A DNA stretch of 64,000 nucleotides from Emticicia sp. C21. Its GTDB lineage: Bacteria > Bacteroidota > Bacteroidia > Cytophagales > Spirosomataceae. The stretch is from assembly GCF_003418935.1 (NCBI RefSeq), contig NZ_QVMT01000012.1, positions 150,470 to 214,469 of the forward strand, read 5' to 3'. The stretch's first letter is position 1, and each line of letters begins with the position of its first letter. A model generated the notes under the pieces. That model was given only the letters and a program-made list of their open reading frames with translations. It did not search any database and had not been told where the DNA came from. A program made the translations under genes and the position numbers. Below are positions 26,566 through 34,961 of this stretch, piece after piece.

Positions 26566-26588
26566 TTTGCAACAATAGTGCAAATGTA
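26566..26588 (-). promoter_or_regulatory. Operator A overlapping the lipoprotein -7 box
   Basis: TTTGCA-N7-TGCAAA at 26566-26584 is an inverted repeat. On the minus strand the -7 element TACATTTG (26588-26581) overlaps its end by four bases. The lipoprotein ATG lies 29 bases downstream. A repressor bound here would block transcription start. Confidence 0.65.
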
Positions 26589-26604
26589 AAAACTCATTTT
26601 TGAT

Positions 26605-26623
26605 TATGCAACAATATTGCAAA
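26605..26623 (-). promoter_or_regulatory. Operator B at the lipoprotein -33 region
   Basis: TGCAA-CAATA-TTGCA at 26607-26621 is a perfect inverted repeat nearly identical to site A. Its GTTG on the minus strand sits 20 bases from the -7 box, so this copy covers the -33 region of the same promoter. Confidence 0.65.
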
Positions 26624-26649
26624 TTAATATTCGATTAGAAAACTGGTCT

Positions 26650-29040
26650 TTAGAACGAATATTTAGCTCTGATAACAAAATTTCTCCCAATTTCATCAGC
26701 AAAGTACCTGAATCTGTTCAGGTAATCCCTATAGGCAGTATTCAACAGGTTGTTGACCGTTAACGATACATCTAATCCGGTTCTATTATTAAACTTCAAT
26801 TGTTGAGTAAAAGCCGCCGACCAAAGCGTATAAGCAGGTGGGGGAGGAGCAAAATCTCCACCATATTGATTAAATATAATTTCATTTATCGGAATCTCGC
26901 TAAAAATTACTTTAGCAGGTACACGGTTCTGCTTGGCTACATAGAGATTCGTTAATGAAATGCCACTTTTTTTCCACTCATAACGGAGGGTATTCTCCCA
27001 ACGATTAGGTGGAATCATAATCAACGGCTGTGAATGGGTAATATCTTGTGCTTGCAGGTATGATAATTTAGAATTTAAAGAGATATGTTTCTGAATCTGA
27101 AAATTACCACTCAAATCAATTCCTCTGAAACGTGCATTGGTTTGGGTATACCAGAATTCGGGAAAAGCTCCGCGAATAGTAAGCGTAGGCCTCCCGGTTG
27201 GCGATAGGAAGATAAAATTGCGTATATAGTTATTATATACATGCAATTCTAACTGAAAAAGCTTGGTGATATAATTAGTCGTGAACGACAAATTGGTAGC
27301 TATCTCAGCATTCAGATTTTCGTCGCCTTTTTCATAACTGGCTGCTCCATGATGAACCCCATCGCTATATAATTCATTGACAGTTGGGGCTCGCCACGCA
27401 GAAGTAAGATTCAACAAAAAATTCCATTGAGAATTTGGTCTGAAATTCAAGCCAAAAGTGCCAGTAAAATTTTCATTTTGCTTGCTATTCTCTACTACAA
27501 TCTGTTGTCCTCTTGGGATTCTGTATACATCAAGATTTCTGAAATCATATCTAAGGCCACCTTCTACCTCCCATCTGTTTCTTACGATTCTTTCAATCAG
27601 AAATATACCCCCTGTCAGGTTCTGAAAATTGGGAATTAATACCGTAGAAGAACGGGGCTCACGCAAAGTACCTGTTGTCAGGTTTTGCTGAAAATTGGCA
27701 TTCACTCCCATCGAACCTGTTAACAATTTAAACAGAGGCTTATGCTCAAAAAGTACTTCCCCGGTATAGGTAGTCAACTGAAAAAGCTGAACCAGATTTT
27801 TATCACCTCGTAGAATATCAACTTCTTTCCTGTAATTGTACTGTCGACCCAAAGTAAGAGATAGCTTACCACTTTGTAGTTGATAAGTAGATTTTAGCTT
27901 TAATAAATTGTGCTGTACATCCTGATACGGTCGATCGATAGTATAAGTAAAGGTTTCTGGTGTATAAATACTTAAAGGAGTGCCACGTTTAATAGCCTCA
28001 ATCAAATCAGTCACATTCCCTATATGCGAACCTGAAAACACCCCGATTTGAGTATTAAACTGACTAAAGAAAACCTCGGATTGCCAATTTCTTCGTTTAT
28101 AATTAGCACCTATCGAAAAATTGATTTCTGAAACTCCAGTATTGGCTAATCTATAATTCGGTGTAGAGATATCACCACCTCTTTTAAAAGTACCTTGCAC
28201 ACGATATCCGAAAGATTGAGGCACTTCTGCTTTTTTAGGTCGAAGTCCACCTTCCAGGATGCCTGAGGTCACAATCTGATTACCATTTGTAAAGTAAACT
28301 GTATTTACTTCGCCACCGGTTTTGGTTGAGTCAGGCAAAGCTTCCGGTTCCAACATAATCACTCCGGCAATGGCATCAGAGCCATAGCGCACACCCGCTG
28401 CACCTTTCAGAACCGTAATTTTTTTTGCTACAAAAGGGTCAATTTCTGGAGCATGTTCGCTACCCCATTGTTGTGCCTCCTGGCGAATCCCATTATTCAT
28501 AATCAAAACACGATTAGAGTGCATGCCATGAATAACAGGTTTCGAGATAGAACTGCCTGTTTGGAGTGTAGTTACTCCGGATATTTGTTTTAAAGTTTCA
28601 CCCAAAGACTGCCCCCTTGTCTGGTCAAGTGCGGCATTTTCCAGTACATTTTTAGTTTGGGTCAGGTTATCAATCTTTTCGGCTTTAATATCAATATTAG
28701 CTAAGTGTAATTCACCCTCCGACAATTTAATTTCCTGCTCGGCTTCATGTACCAGTTTGACAGTATAGGTTTTATCCTGATAGCCCACAATCCTGCCGAT
28801 AATGGTATACGTTCCCTGACAAAGATTGGCAATATGATAATGTCCGGTTACATCTGTGGTAGTGCCTTTGTTTTGTTCTTTTACAAAAACTACCGCCCCT
28901 ACAATCGGTTGCTTAGTAGCATTGTCTAATACTATGCCGTGAATGAAGCAATCACAAGGAGCAGCAGGGGTGTCTTCTTTTGTTTGAGCAAAAGAAGAAG
29001 AATATAAGAAATATAAGAATATAAGAAGGCTTCTTTTCAT
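26650..29040 (-). CDS. TonB-dependent receptor, ZnuD-like, putative metal uptake
   Basis: This protein is 796 residues long from the ATG at 29040, chosen because MKRSLLIFLYFLYSSSFAQ is a clean signal peptide. An in-frame ATG at 29076 would bury it. After cleavage comes a CDCFIHG segment and a carboxypeptidase-like domain (GIVLDNATKQPIVGAVVFVKEQ...). The plug follows with VIHGMHSNRVLIMNNGIRQEAQQWGSEHAPEIDP, and then a 22-strand-type barrel ending FVIRAKYSF. The plug motif resembles ZnuD-type receptors. It should import zinc or another metal complex across the outer membrane. The promoter carries an operator shared with the lipoprotein gene. Metal identity is inference. Confidence 0.8.
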   Translation of the reverse strand: MKRSLLIFLYFLYSSSFAQTKEDTPAAPCDCFIHGIVLDNATKQPIVGAVVFVKEQNKGTTTDVTGHYHIANLCQGTYTIIGRIVGYQDKTYTVKLVHEAEQEIKLSEGELHLANIDIKAEKIDNLTQTKNVLENAALDQTRGQSLGETLKQISGVTTLQTGSSISKPVIHGMHSNRVLIMNNGIRQEAQQWGSEHAPEIDPFVAKKITVLKGAAGVRYGSDAIAGVIMLEPEALPDSTKTGGEVNTVYFTNGNQIVTSGILEGGLRPKKAEVPQSFGYRVQGTFKRGGDISTPNYRLANTGVSEINFSIGANYKRRNWQSEVFFSQFNTQIGVFSGSHIGNVTDLIEAIKRGTPLSIYTPETFTYTIDRPYQDVQHNLLKLKSTYQLQSGKLSLTLGRQYNYRKEVDILRGDKNLVQLFQLTTYTGEVLFEHKPLFKLLTGSMGVNANFQQNLTTGTLREPRSSTVLIPNFQNLTGGIFLIERIVRNRWEVEGGLRYDFRNLDVYRIPRGQQIVVENSKQNENFTGTFGLNFRPNSQWNFLLNLTSAWRAPTVNELYSDGVHHGAASYEKGDENLNAEIATNLSFTTNYITKLFQLELHVYNNYIRNFIFLSPTGRPTLTIRGAFPEFWYTQTNARFRGIDLSGNFQIQKHISLNSKLSYLQAQDITHSQPLIMIPPNRWENTLRYEWKKSGISLTNLYVAKQNRVPAKVIFSEIPINEIIFNQYGGDFAPPPPAYTLWSAAFTQQLKFNNRTGLDVSLTVNNLLNTAYRDYLNRFRYFADEIGRNFVIRAKYSF

Positions 29041-29052
29041 GGGGTCAATCAT

Positions 29053-29068
29053 GCGATTATATAATCGC
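29053..29068. repeat. 16-bp perfect palindrome in the receptor leader
   Basis: GCGATTATATAATCGC reads the same on both strands. It lies between the receptor ATG (29040) and operator C, inside the predicted 5' untranslated RNA. It could be a second protein-binding site or a small RNA hairpin near the ribosome site. Confidence 0.7.
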
Positions 29069-29077
29069 GACGTCATA

Positions 29078-29100
29078 AATGCAACTATATTGCAAAATTA
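29078..29100 (-). promoter_or_regulatory. Operator C overlapping the -7 box of the ZnuD-like receptor
   Basis: TGCAA-CTATA-TTGCA (29080-29094) is a perfect inverted repeat. On the minus strand TAATTTTG (29100-29093) is an exact TAnnTTTG element overlapping it. The offset between operator and -7 box is the same as at operator A (15 bases), which supports one repressor controlling both genes. Confidence 0.7.
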
Positions 29101-29151
29101 TAAAAAAAGATGAAAGCCCCGTAAAAATAAGATTAAAAGTAGATGAAAATC

Positions 29152-30864
29152 CTAAAACAATAGCTGTCTTTTGCCAATATTCCATCTGACACCCATAGAG
29201 AAGATATTGCTTGTAGTGGTTGTCGCTGTTTCAGGATAATTCACTTTTCTATTCTGAAAAGCCGCGTCTATGAATAGATTATGTCCGAGCATATAAGAAG
29301 CACCAATTTCTATATTCTGAATATTGGCTTCATTACCTTGGCCGATAAAGTTATTGTAATCGTAAGGGCGCAGCAGATTGTAATTTCTTTGAATATTACC
29401 ACCCCAGTTGATAAAATTATAATCTTCACCATGTTGTGCCATCATGAAATTATAATTCAGGGTTAATCTTGGCAAAGGCTGATAGCGGGCTATGAACAGA
29501 AACTCACGGAAATTAGAGCCTAAAGGATGCGCCAGTGGCAGATTGTAATGTACAAAATTACTGTAAGTTGAGTTATGGCTGTAAGTATACGGGCGAGCCA
29601 GATTATACTCGGCCTGTAAATCAAGATTTTTGATACCTAAGGCATCTATATAGCGTAAACCTATTTGAGTAGCGTATTTGGTCGCCCACCAGCCTTTTCT
29701 TTTGAAATGCTTGAAATTAAATTCGTCTAATACCAATTGGCCATAGAGCGAGAAGCGTCGTAAAAAATTATACTTAAAATCGACCCCGACAATTGAATTG
29801 TCTACGCTGCCTAAGTGCCCCTCAACATAGCGATAGAAAATAATAGGATTCAGGTAGTTTACATCAAATCCTATTTTGCGTTGCCCAAATATAATGGTTT
29901 CAAATAAACCAATATTCAGGTTTTTGGTAATATTGGCACTCAGATGATGGAAAGTAAAATATTTAGGTGGAATCTGTTCGGTACCATCTTTAGCTACTGG
30001 CACTTGTTTATTGACGGCCTGTGCGAAGATATTGATATATTGGAACCGTCCTACCTGAGTAATTGCTTTCAGATGCAGGTATGGTGCCGAAAAATCAGAG
30101 AGAATCAACGACCTTACTCCCGAGCCAATGAAGTTTTTATCATGCCCGAATTGCAATGTCAGATTTTTTAAAGCCTTGAATGTAATATAACCCCTTGCCG
30201 AAAAGAAATCAGTGATCATCTTTGTTGAATCACTATCAACAATTTTGGTAAAGCCCTCATAAGGGAAACCATTATATAACCTTGAATAATCTCTGACATA
30301 TTGCGGATAGGCAATCTGATTCTCGGTGAGCATGGTATAAAAGCCCAGTTTCTTATTCAGATTCCCTCGTATTTCTATACCACGGGTATTAGTAAACGGC
30401 GAATTTTTTGCCTGATCATCTCCCCCAAAAGCAAACTGAAAAATCGGATTGATATGTATGTCAAAATCTTCGTTATGGAAATAATAAAAGTCAGATTTCT
30501 TTTGCAGGAAATACTTAAGGAATGGTTTTCTGGTATTGTTCTGGTGGGCTTTATCTTCATTCATTCCAGAAGGATAGTTGTCTGCAAGCCATTCCCAGCT
30601 ATCATTTTGTAGATAAGCCAGATTAAAACGGTCAACTTTCGAAAGTTTGGCAGAAGAATCCTGCTCTAAATTAACGGCAAGTTCTAATAGATCTTTGCGA
30701 CCGACAGGCTTTACATTACTGTAGAATTTATTGGAGAGTCTTCCACTTCTTATTTCGTAACGCTCTATAAAGTGCGAATAATCGTTATTCAGCGGAGTAA
30801 ATGTACTTTGTGCCGAAGAACTAAAAGATATTACTCCCAGAAAAAAGATAAAACTCAAACGCAT
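29152..30864 (-). CDS. Outer-membrane beta-barrel protein, Wzi-like
   Basis: This 570-residue protein has a signal peptide (MRLSFIFFLGVISFSSSAQ). It is rich in alternating aromatic beta strands with short turns (FYTMLTENQIAYPQYVRDYSRLYNGFPYEG, LTLQFGHDKNFIGSGVRSLILSDF, YNFMMAQHGEDYNFINWGGNIQRNYN). The layout and the GHDKNFIGSG stretch resemble the capsule-assembly Wzi family, whose members sit in the outer membrane and bind polysaccharide. The family call is moderate; it could be another barrel of unknown role. It is upstream of the ZnuD-like receptor on the same strand but 111 bases away, and the receptor has its own promoter. It is divergent from ispH. Confidence 0.6.
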   Translation of the reverse strand: MRLSFIFFLGVISFSSSAQSTFTPLNNDYSHFIERYEIRSGRLSNKFYSNVKPVGRKDLLELAVNLEQDSSAKLSKVDRFNLAYLQNDSWEWLADNYPSGMNEDKAHQNNTRKPFLKYFLQKKSDFYYFHNEDFDIHINPIFQFAFGGDDQAKNSPFTNTRGIEIRGNLNKKLGFYTMLTENQIAYPQYVRDYSRLYNGFPYEGFTKIVDSDSTKMITDFFSARGYITFKALKNLTLQFGHDKNFIGSGVRSLILSDFSAPYLHLKAITQVGRFQYINIFAQAVNKQVPVAKDGTEQIPPKYFTFHHLSANITKNLNIGLFETIIFGQRKIGFDVNYLNPIIFYRYVEGHLGSVDNSIVGVDFKYNFLRRFSLYGQLVLDEFNFKHFKRKGWWATKYATQIGLRYIDALGIKNLDLQAEYNLARPYTYSHNSTYSNFVHYNLPLAHPLGSNFREFLFIARYQPLPRLTLNYNFMMAQHGEDYNFINWGGNIQRNYNLLRPYDYNNFIGQGNEANIQNIEIGASYMLGHNLFIDAAFQNRKVNYPETATTTTSNIFSMGVRWNIGKRQLLF

Positions 30865-30942
30865 TAAAATATGTTCTTTTATATAGCTAAGCTATTTGGT
30901 GCGAAAATACGGATAATTCCTTAGTTTATCTTACAGATATTT

Positions 30943-31018
30943 TAATTTTGTGTAATAATTAGGCAGAGTACGTATATATTTGGCACACTATATGATTAAC
31001 AAATTTGGCTTACTTTTG
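30943..31018 (+). promoter_or_regulatory. Candidate -7 elements of ispH
   Basis: TAATTTTG at 30943-30950 and TACTTTTG at 31011-31018 both match TAnnTTTG, upstream of the ispH ATG at 31055. Neither has a well-spaced TTTG at -33, so the choice between them is open. Confidence 0.35.
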
Positions 31019-31054
31019 TTCAATCATATTGATTATTAAAATAATCATATTTCT

Positions 31055-32278
31055 ATGAAATCATTTGTTATTCCGGAGATTTATAAGAGTAATATCATTG
31101 GCAAAATAAAAGAGGTACGTCGAGCCAAAGACAAGTTAAAGAAAGACTTTACACCTACAATAATAGATTTAGGTCCTGTCAGATTCTTGATTGCCCGTCA
31201 TTTTGGTTTTTGTTATGGCGTAGAAAATGCTGTTGAGATTGCTTATAAAACAGTGAATGAAAATCCGGATAAGCGTATTTTTTTGCTGAGCGAAATGATT
31301 CATAACCCCGATGTGAATGCCGATTTGCAATCGCAGGGAGTGAAATTTCTTATGGATACTAAAGGGAACCAGTTGATAGACTGGAATGAATTGCACCCGG
31401 ATGATGCAGTAATAGTACCTGCCTTTGGTACAACCTTAGAGATTCAGCAACAGTTAGAATCTTTGCAGATTGATCCTTACAAATATGATACGACCTGCCC
31501 TTTTGTAGAGAAAGTCTGGAACAGAGCCTCGCAGATAGGAGAGAGAGGCTATAGTATTGTAGTACACGGTAAGCCGAAGCATGAAGAAACTCGCGCCACA
31601 TTTTCACATAGTAAAGAGAATGCACCCACCGTGGTAGTTAATGACATGACAGAAGCGCAGTTGTTAGCTAAGTATATTATTAAATCATTACCAAAAGAAC
31701 AATTCTATCTAGATTTTGCCGGACAGTATTCGCAAGGTTTTGACCCTGACAGCGACCTGGCACGTATAGGGGTGGTAAATCAGACGACGATGTTAGCGTC
31801 TGATACTCAGGCTATTTCCGATTACCTGAAGCAGGTCATGACTGATTTCTACCAACTTCAACCACAGGAAGTAGAAAAACATTTTGCCAATACTCGTGAT
31901 ACCCTTTGCTATGCTACCAACGATAATCAAGAAGCAACTTATACATTATTACAAAACAAAGCTGACTTTGCGGTAGTTGTAGGTGGGTACAATAGTTCTA
32001 ATACTTCGCATCTGGTAGAACTTTGTGAAGAAAAATTACCAACGTTTTTTATACAGTCGCAAGACAAAATTTTAGACAAGAATTTAATCCAACATTATGA
32101 TTTACACAACAAGCAAGAGATTACAACTACCTTTATTCCGGAGCAGGAGAAAACAACCATTCTGCTTACCTGCGGCGCTTCATGCCCTGATGCAGTGATG
32201 GAAGCAGTGATGCTGAAAATTTCATCTTTTTTTAATATTACAAAAGAAATAAGAGAAGTGGTAGAGGCGTTAGAATAA
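31055..32278 (+). CDS. ispH: 4-hydroxy-3-methylbut-2-enyl diphosphate reductase IspH, long form
   Basis: This 407-residue enzyme catalyses the last step of the MEP pathway, making isopentenyl and dimethylallyl diphosphate with an Fe-S cluster. The three cluster cysteines fit C53 (RHFGFCYGVENA), C148 (TTCPFVEKVW) and C285 (RDTLCYATNDNQEAT). CGASCPDAVM near the end is also typical. It is about 90 residues longer than the E. coli enzyme, with an N-terminal extension of about 40 residues, and the FCYGVENAV block resembles the cyanobacterial/plastid form. It appears monocistronic, and a short conserved gene follows. Confidence 0.95.
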   Translation: MKSFVIPEIYKSNIIGKIKEVRRAKDKLKKDFTPTIIDLGPVRFLIARHFGFCYGVENAVEIAYKTVNENPDKRIFLLSEMIHNPDVNADLQSQGVKFLMDTKGNQLIDWNELHPDDAVIVPAFGTTLEIQQQLESLQIDPYKYDTTCPFVEKVWNRASQIGERGYSIVVHGKPKHEETRATFSHSKENAPTVVVNDMTEAQLLAKYIIKSLPKEQFYLDFAGQYSQGFDPDSDLARIGVVNQTTMLASDTQAISDYLKQVMTDFYQLQPQEVEKHFANTRDTLCYATNDNQEATYTLLQNKADFAVVVGGYNSSNTSHLVELCEEKLPTFFIQSQDKILDKNLIQHYDLHNKQEITTTFIPEQEKTTILLTCGASCPDAVMEAVMLKISSFFNITKEIREVVEALE

Positions 32279-32413
32279 AAGATTGTAAATATTACAAGAT
32301 TTAATTGAATTATTTTTAATAAAAAATTAAAGTTTTTTGTTGGTAGTAATGAAAAATTATTTAGTAAATTTACACCTGCTAGTCGCTATAACCATTCTAA
32401 CCATTAATGATTT

Positions 32414-32617
32414 ATGAAAATGTTAGATTATGTGAAAGTGATCCTGGAAAAAGTAAGTTTTGAAAGTAGTTTGTTTGAAAAAGAATTAAAAAAATCCTTA
32501 AAACTATTGTCTTTCCGAGAGGTACGCGAATTGAGAAAATGGTGTTATGACAAATTTGGAAGTATTTATCGGGGAATTCTGAACAAAACTTTCCATCGGG
32601 CACAACTAAGTGTATAG
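32414..32617 (+). CDS. Conserved 67-residue protein of unknown function
   Basis: This small soluble protein (MKMLDYVKVILEKVSFESSL..., then FREVRELRKWCYDKFG) is helical, charged and basic at the C-terminus. It lies 135 bases after ispH and is followed by a strong terminator, which supports a real gene. From memory similar short proteins occur widely in Cytophagales, but I cannot name a family or function. No signal peptide or membrane segment is seen. A second possible start two codons in (MLDYVK) fits similar proteins equally well. Confidence 0.75.
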   Translation: MKMLDYVKVILEKVSFESSLFEKELKKSLKLLSFREVRELRKWCYDKFGSIYRGILNKTFHRAQLSV

Positions 32618-32623
32618 AAAAGA

Positions 32624-32651
32624 GCCTCTCAGACAACTGAGGGGCTTTTTT
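32624..32651 (+). terminator. Intrinsic terminator
   Basis: GCCTCTCAG-ACAA-CTGAGGGGC gives a 9-bp stem with one G-T pair, followed directly by six T residues, just after the 67-residue gene. Confidence 0.9.
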
Positions 32652-32758
32652 AATGGCATGTCTTGTACTAAAAATAGCTGACTAAAAAACTAAATGCTTC
32701 TCAAATAGTTTAATGTCTGTAAACCAAATAAAGTCAACCTGTTTCAGAACATTATATA

Positions 32759-33988
32759 ATGACGAAATCGAAGAAAGTACTTATATCAGGAGCAAGTATT
32801 GCAGGCCCTACGTTGGCTTTCTGGCTGGCGAGAGCGGACTTTAAAGTTACAGTTATCGAACGTTCAGATGCTCTTCGGTTAGGAGGACAGAATATTGATA
32901 TTACTGGCCCAGCTCAGAAAGTGGTTCGGAAAATGGGCATTGAATCTGACATCCGGGCCGCGCATACGGGCGAGGTAGGATTGCAGTTCGTTGGGAGTGA
33001 CAACCAGCCGAAGGCCTCGTTTCCAAAGAATAAGGCACTTACCTGGACTCAGGAATTAGAGATTATAAGGGGCGATTTAGTCCAGATTCTTTATGATAGT
33101 ACAAAGAAAGATGTAACCTATCACTTCGGAGATTGGATAGAAGAATTGAAACAACACTCTGATCAGGTAAATGTGACTTTTAACAGTGGAAAAAAAGAAA
33201 CCTTTGACCTCGTTATCTTGGCCGAGGGTATACGCTCAAGCACTCGTGAACTGGTATTTGGTAAAGAGCCTGTATTTGATTATGTGGGACTGTACATGGC
33301 CTACTTGACTATTCCCCGCGAGAAGAGTGACAATAAATGGTGGCGCTGGTACACCGCTGTTAAAAGCCGTGTTCTGATGCTACGTCCCGACAATCATGGA
33401 ACTATGCGTGCCTCCGTCGCGTTTCTGGAAGCCGAAAAGGGCTATGAAAAACTATCGCCTGAAGAGCAGAAAAACTTGCTCAAAGCCAAGTTGAAAGGTG
33501 CAGGTTGGGAAGCCGACCGGATAAGTAAGGCTTTAGATACTTCTGAGGATGCTTACCTGGATAAAGTTGGTCAAATTAAAGCGCCGAGATGGTCAGACGG
33601 GCGTATAGCGATGATTGGCGATGCAGCCTATTGTCCAACACCCTTAACCGGAAAAGGAACTACTCTTGCGATCGTTGGGGCTTACCTATTGGCTGGTGAA
33701 TTAGCCAGACATGAAAACCACGAAGACGCATTTGCGGCTTATGAGAAGCGAATGCGCCCATATGTAGAGGAAGTGCAGAAACTACCACCAGGCATACCCT
33801 GGATTGTGTATCCAAAGACCTCAGTTGGTGTCTCAGTACTAAATACTTTTGTGGGTATTTTTGCCAGCCGGCCAGTTCAGAAATTGGTTAGCTTGTTTAC
33901 TCCAAAGACTAAAGAAAAAAGTAAACAGGAAATTGTTCTGCCAAATTTCAAATGGCATAATTTAAAAGCAGAGGATCATCATAAATGA
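32759..33988 (+). CDS. FAD-dependent monooxygenase (PHBH/TetX superfamily)
   Basis: This 409-residue protein has an N-terminal dinucleotide-binding motif (VLISGASIAGPTLAFWLA, a GxSxxG variant), a central LVILAEGIRSSTRE (DG-like motif) and RIAMIGDAAYCPTPLTGKGTTLAI (GD motif near residue 288). These are the three fingerprints of class A flavin monooxygenases. It would hydroxylate an aromatic or polyketide-like substrate using NAD(P)H and oxygen. The superfamily includes tetracycline-inactivating TetX, but nothing here allows that specific call. It is a single-gene unit that converges on the RDD gene with no clear terminator between. Confidence 0.85.
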   Translation: MTKSKKVLISGASIAGPTLAFWLARADFKVTVIERSDALRLGGQNIDITGPAQKVVRKMGIESDIRAAHTGEVGLQFVGSDNQPKASFPKNKALTWTQELEIIRGDLVQILYDSTKKDVTYHFGDWIEELKQHSDQVNVTFNSGKKETFDLVILAEGIRSSTRELVFGKEPVFDYVGLYMAYLTIPREKSDNKWWRWYTAVKSRVLMLRPDNHGTMRASVAFLEAEKGYEKLSPEEQKNLLKAKLKGAGWEADRISKALDTSEDAYLDKVGQIKAPRWSDGRIAMIGDAAYCPTPLTGKGTTLAIVGAYLLAGELARHENHEDAFAAYEKRMRPYVEEVQKLPPGIPWIVYPKTSVGVSVLNTFVGIFASRPVQKLVSLFTPKTKEKSKQEIVLPNFKWHNLKAEDHHK

Positions 33989-34081
33989 TATAGTTGAAGC
34001 TATTGTATCTATTTGCAAGTCCTAAAGATTTAACCGACGGTTTTAAGCAGATTAGCAAAGCTGTTGGGGGAGCTATATGAC

Positions 34082-34855
34082 CTACCTTATTTCATTAATT
34101 GCATAATAATTATAATCATTCAGCAATTGCTTCAAAAACTCATGGTCATCATCATTGCTCTCAATTTTCAATATATTCTTTAAGTGGGCAGCCAGTTTAT
34201 GCACCACTTCCGGATTAAAAGTTTCACTTCCTCTTTCTAAAAGAAATTTTACCTGGTTTACCTCTTTGTCTGATAAACGCATAATTTCAGGATATTTAGG
34301 TTCATATCCTTTGCTCTTAGTAGCATAAGCATAGATTGTATCTTCTATATAAATCTCTTTTTGTTTAGTATTAATTACTACTGTATTGGCTGCTATATCG
34401 CCAAAACGCTGATGCTTATCGCTAAAAATAATTAGCAAACCACCAATTAAAGGGCTAAAAATGGCCAGAAAATAAAATGCCGGATGAATGAATACGAATA
34501 ACCAGATGAGCCACATGTCTGCCCCTAAAAACAGCCAGCGGGTAGCGCATTGATACACAGACGGATAATTTCCATCAGCTCCTACCACTCTTATTTTTAC
34601 GATACTTTTCCCCACAGATTGTCCCTTGTTCAGCCATTCAAACAAGAATGAATAAAAAATAAATGGCATATAAATAAAAAACGAAATCAATACCGACCCA
34701 TATAGAAAAGTAACATTGGTAATAGAAGAGACAATAACCAGATACAACCACTTGATGATCCAGTCTATGATATAAGCACCAAAGCGGGCGCCCACCTGGG
34801 CCAATTCAAATCGGAGGTCAATATTCAGGTAAGTCGGAACAAAAATTGCTTTCAT
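34082..34855 (-). CDS. RDD-family membrane protein
   Basis: This 257-residue protein contains the RDD signature: Arg in VGARFGAYIIDWIIKWLY, Asp in the first helix, and a later Asp in RFGDIAANTVV. Four hydrophobic segments lie in residues 25-150, followed by a soluble acidic C-terminal tail of about 90 residues. SVGKSIVKIRVVGADG is the conserved cytosolic loop. The function of RDD proteins is not settled, though some affect ion transport. It is divergent from the SpoIIM/DUF4129/DUF4350/MoxR/DUF58 operon, a common partner arrangement. The minus-strand -7 element TATATTTG (34924-34917) lies 62 bases upstream. Confidence 0.88.
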   Translation of the reverse strand: MKAIFVPTYLNIDLRFELAQVGARFGAYIIDWIIKWLYLVIVSSITNVTFLYGSVLISFFIYMPFIFYSFLFEWLNKGQSVGKSIVKIRVVGADGNYPSVYQCATRWLFLGADMWLIWLFVFIHPAFYFLAIFSPLIGGLLIIFSDKHQRFGDIAANTVVINTKQKEIYIEDTIYAYATKSKGYEPKYPEIMRLSDKEVNQVKFLLERGSETFNPEVVHKLAAHLKNILKIESNDDDHEFLKQLLNDYNYYAINEIR

Positions 34856-34916
34856 TGTACAGCGCTTCGATTACCCGATAAAATTATTTTTTTTATTTTG
34901 AAAATTATAACTTTAT

Positions 34917-34924
34917 CAAATATA
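34917..34924 (-). promoter_or_regulatory. Candidate -7 element of the RDD gene
   Basis: TATATTTG on the minus strand matches TAnnTTTG and lies 62 bases from the RDD start codon. No clear -33 TTTG was seen. Confidence 0.35.
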
Positions 34925-34961
34925 TTTTCTAATTTGCTTCATTGAGGTTTCTAAAAAAATT

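Noticed and set aside
32759..33988. TetX tetracycline-resistance gene
   Set aside because: Only general flavin monooxygenase fingerprints are visible. Nothing specific to TetX can be read, and there is no mobile context.
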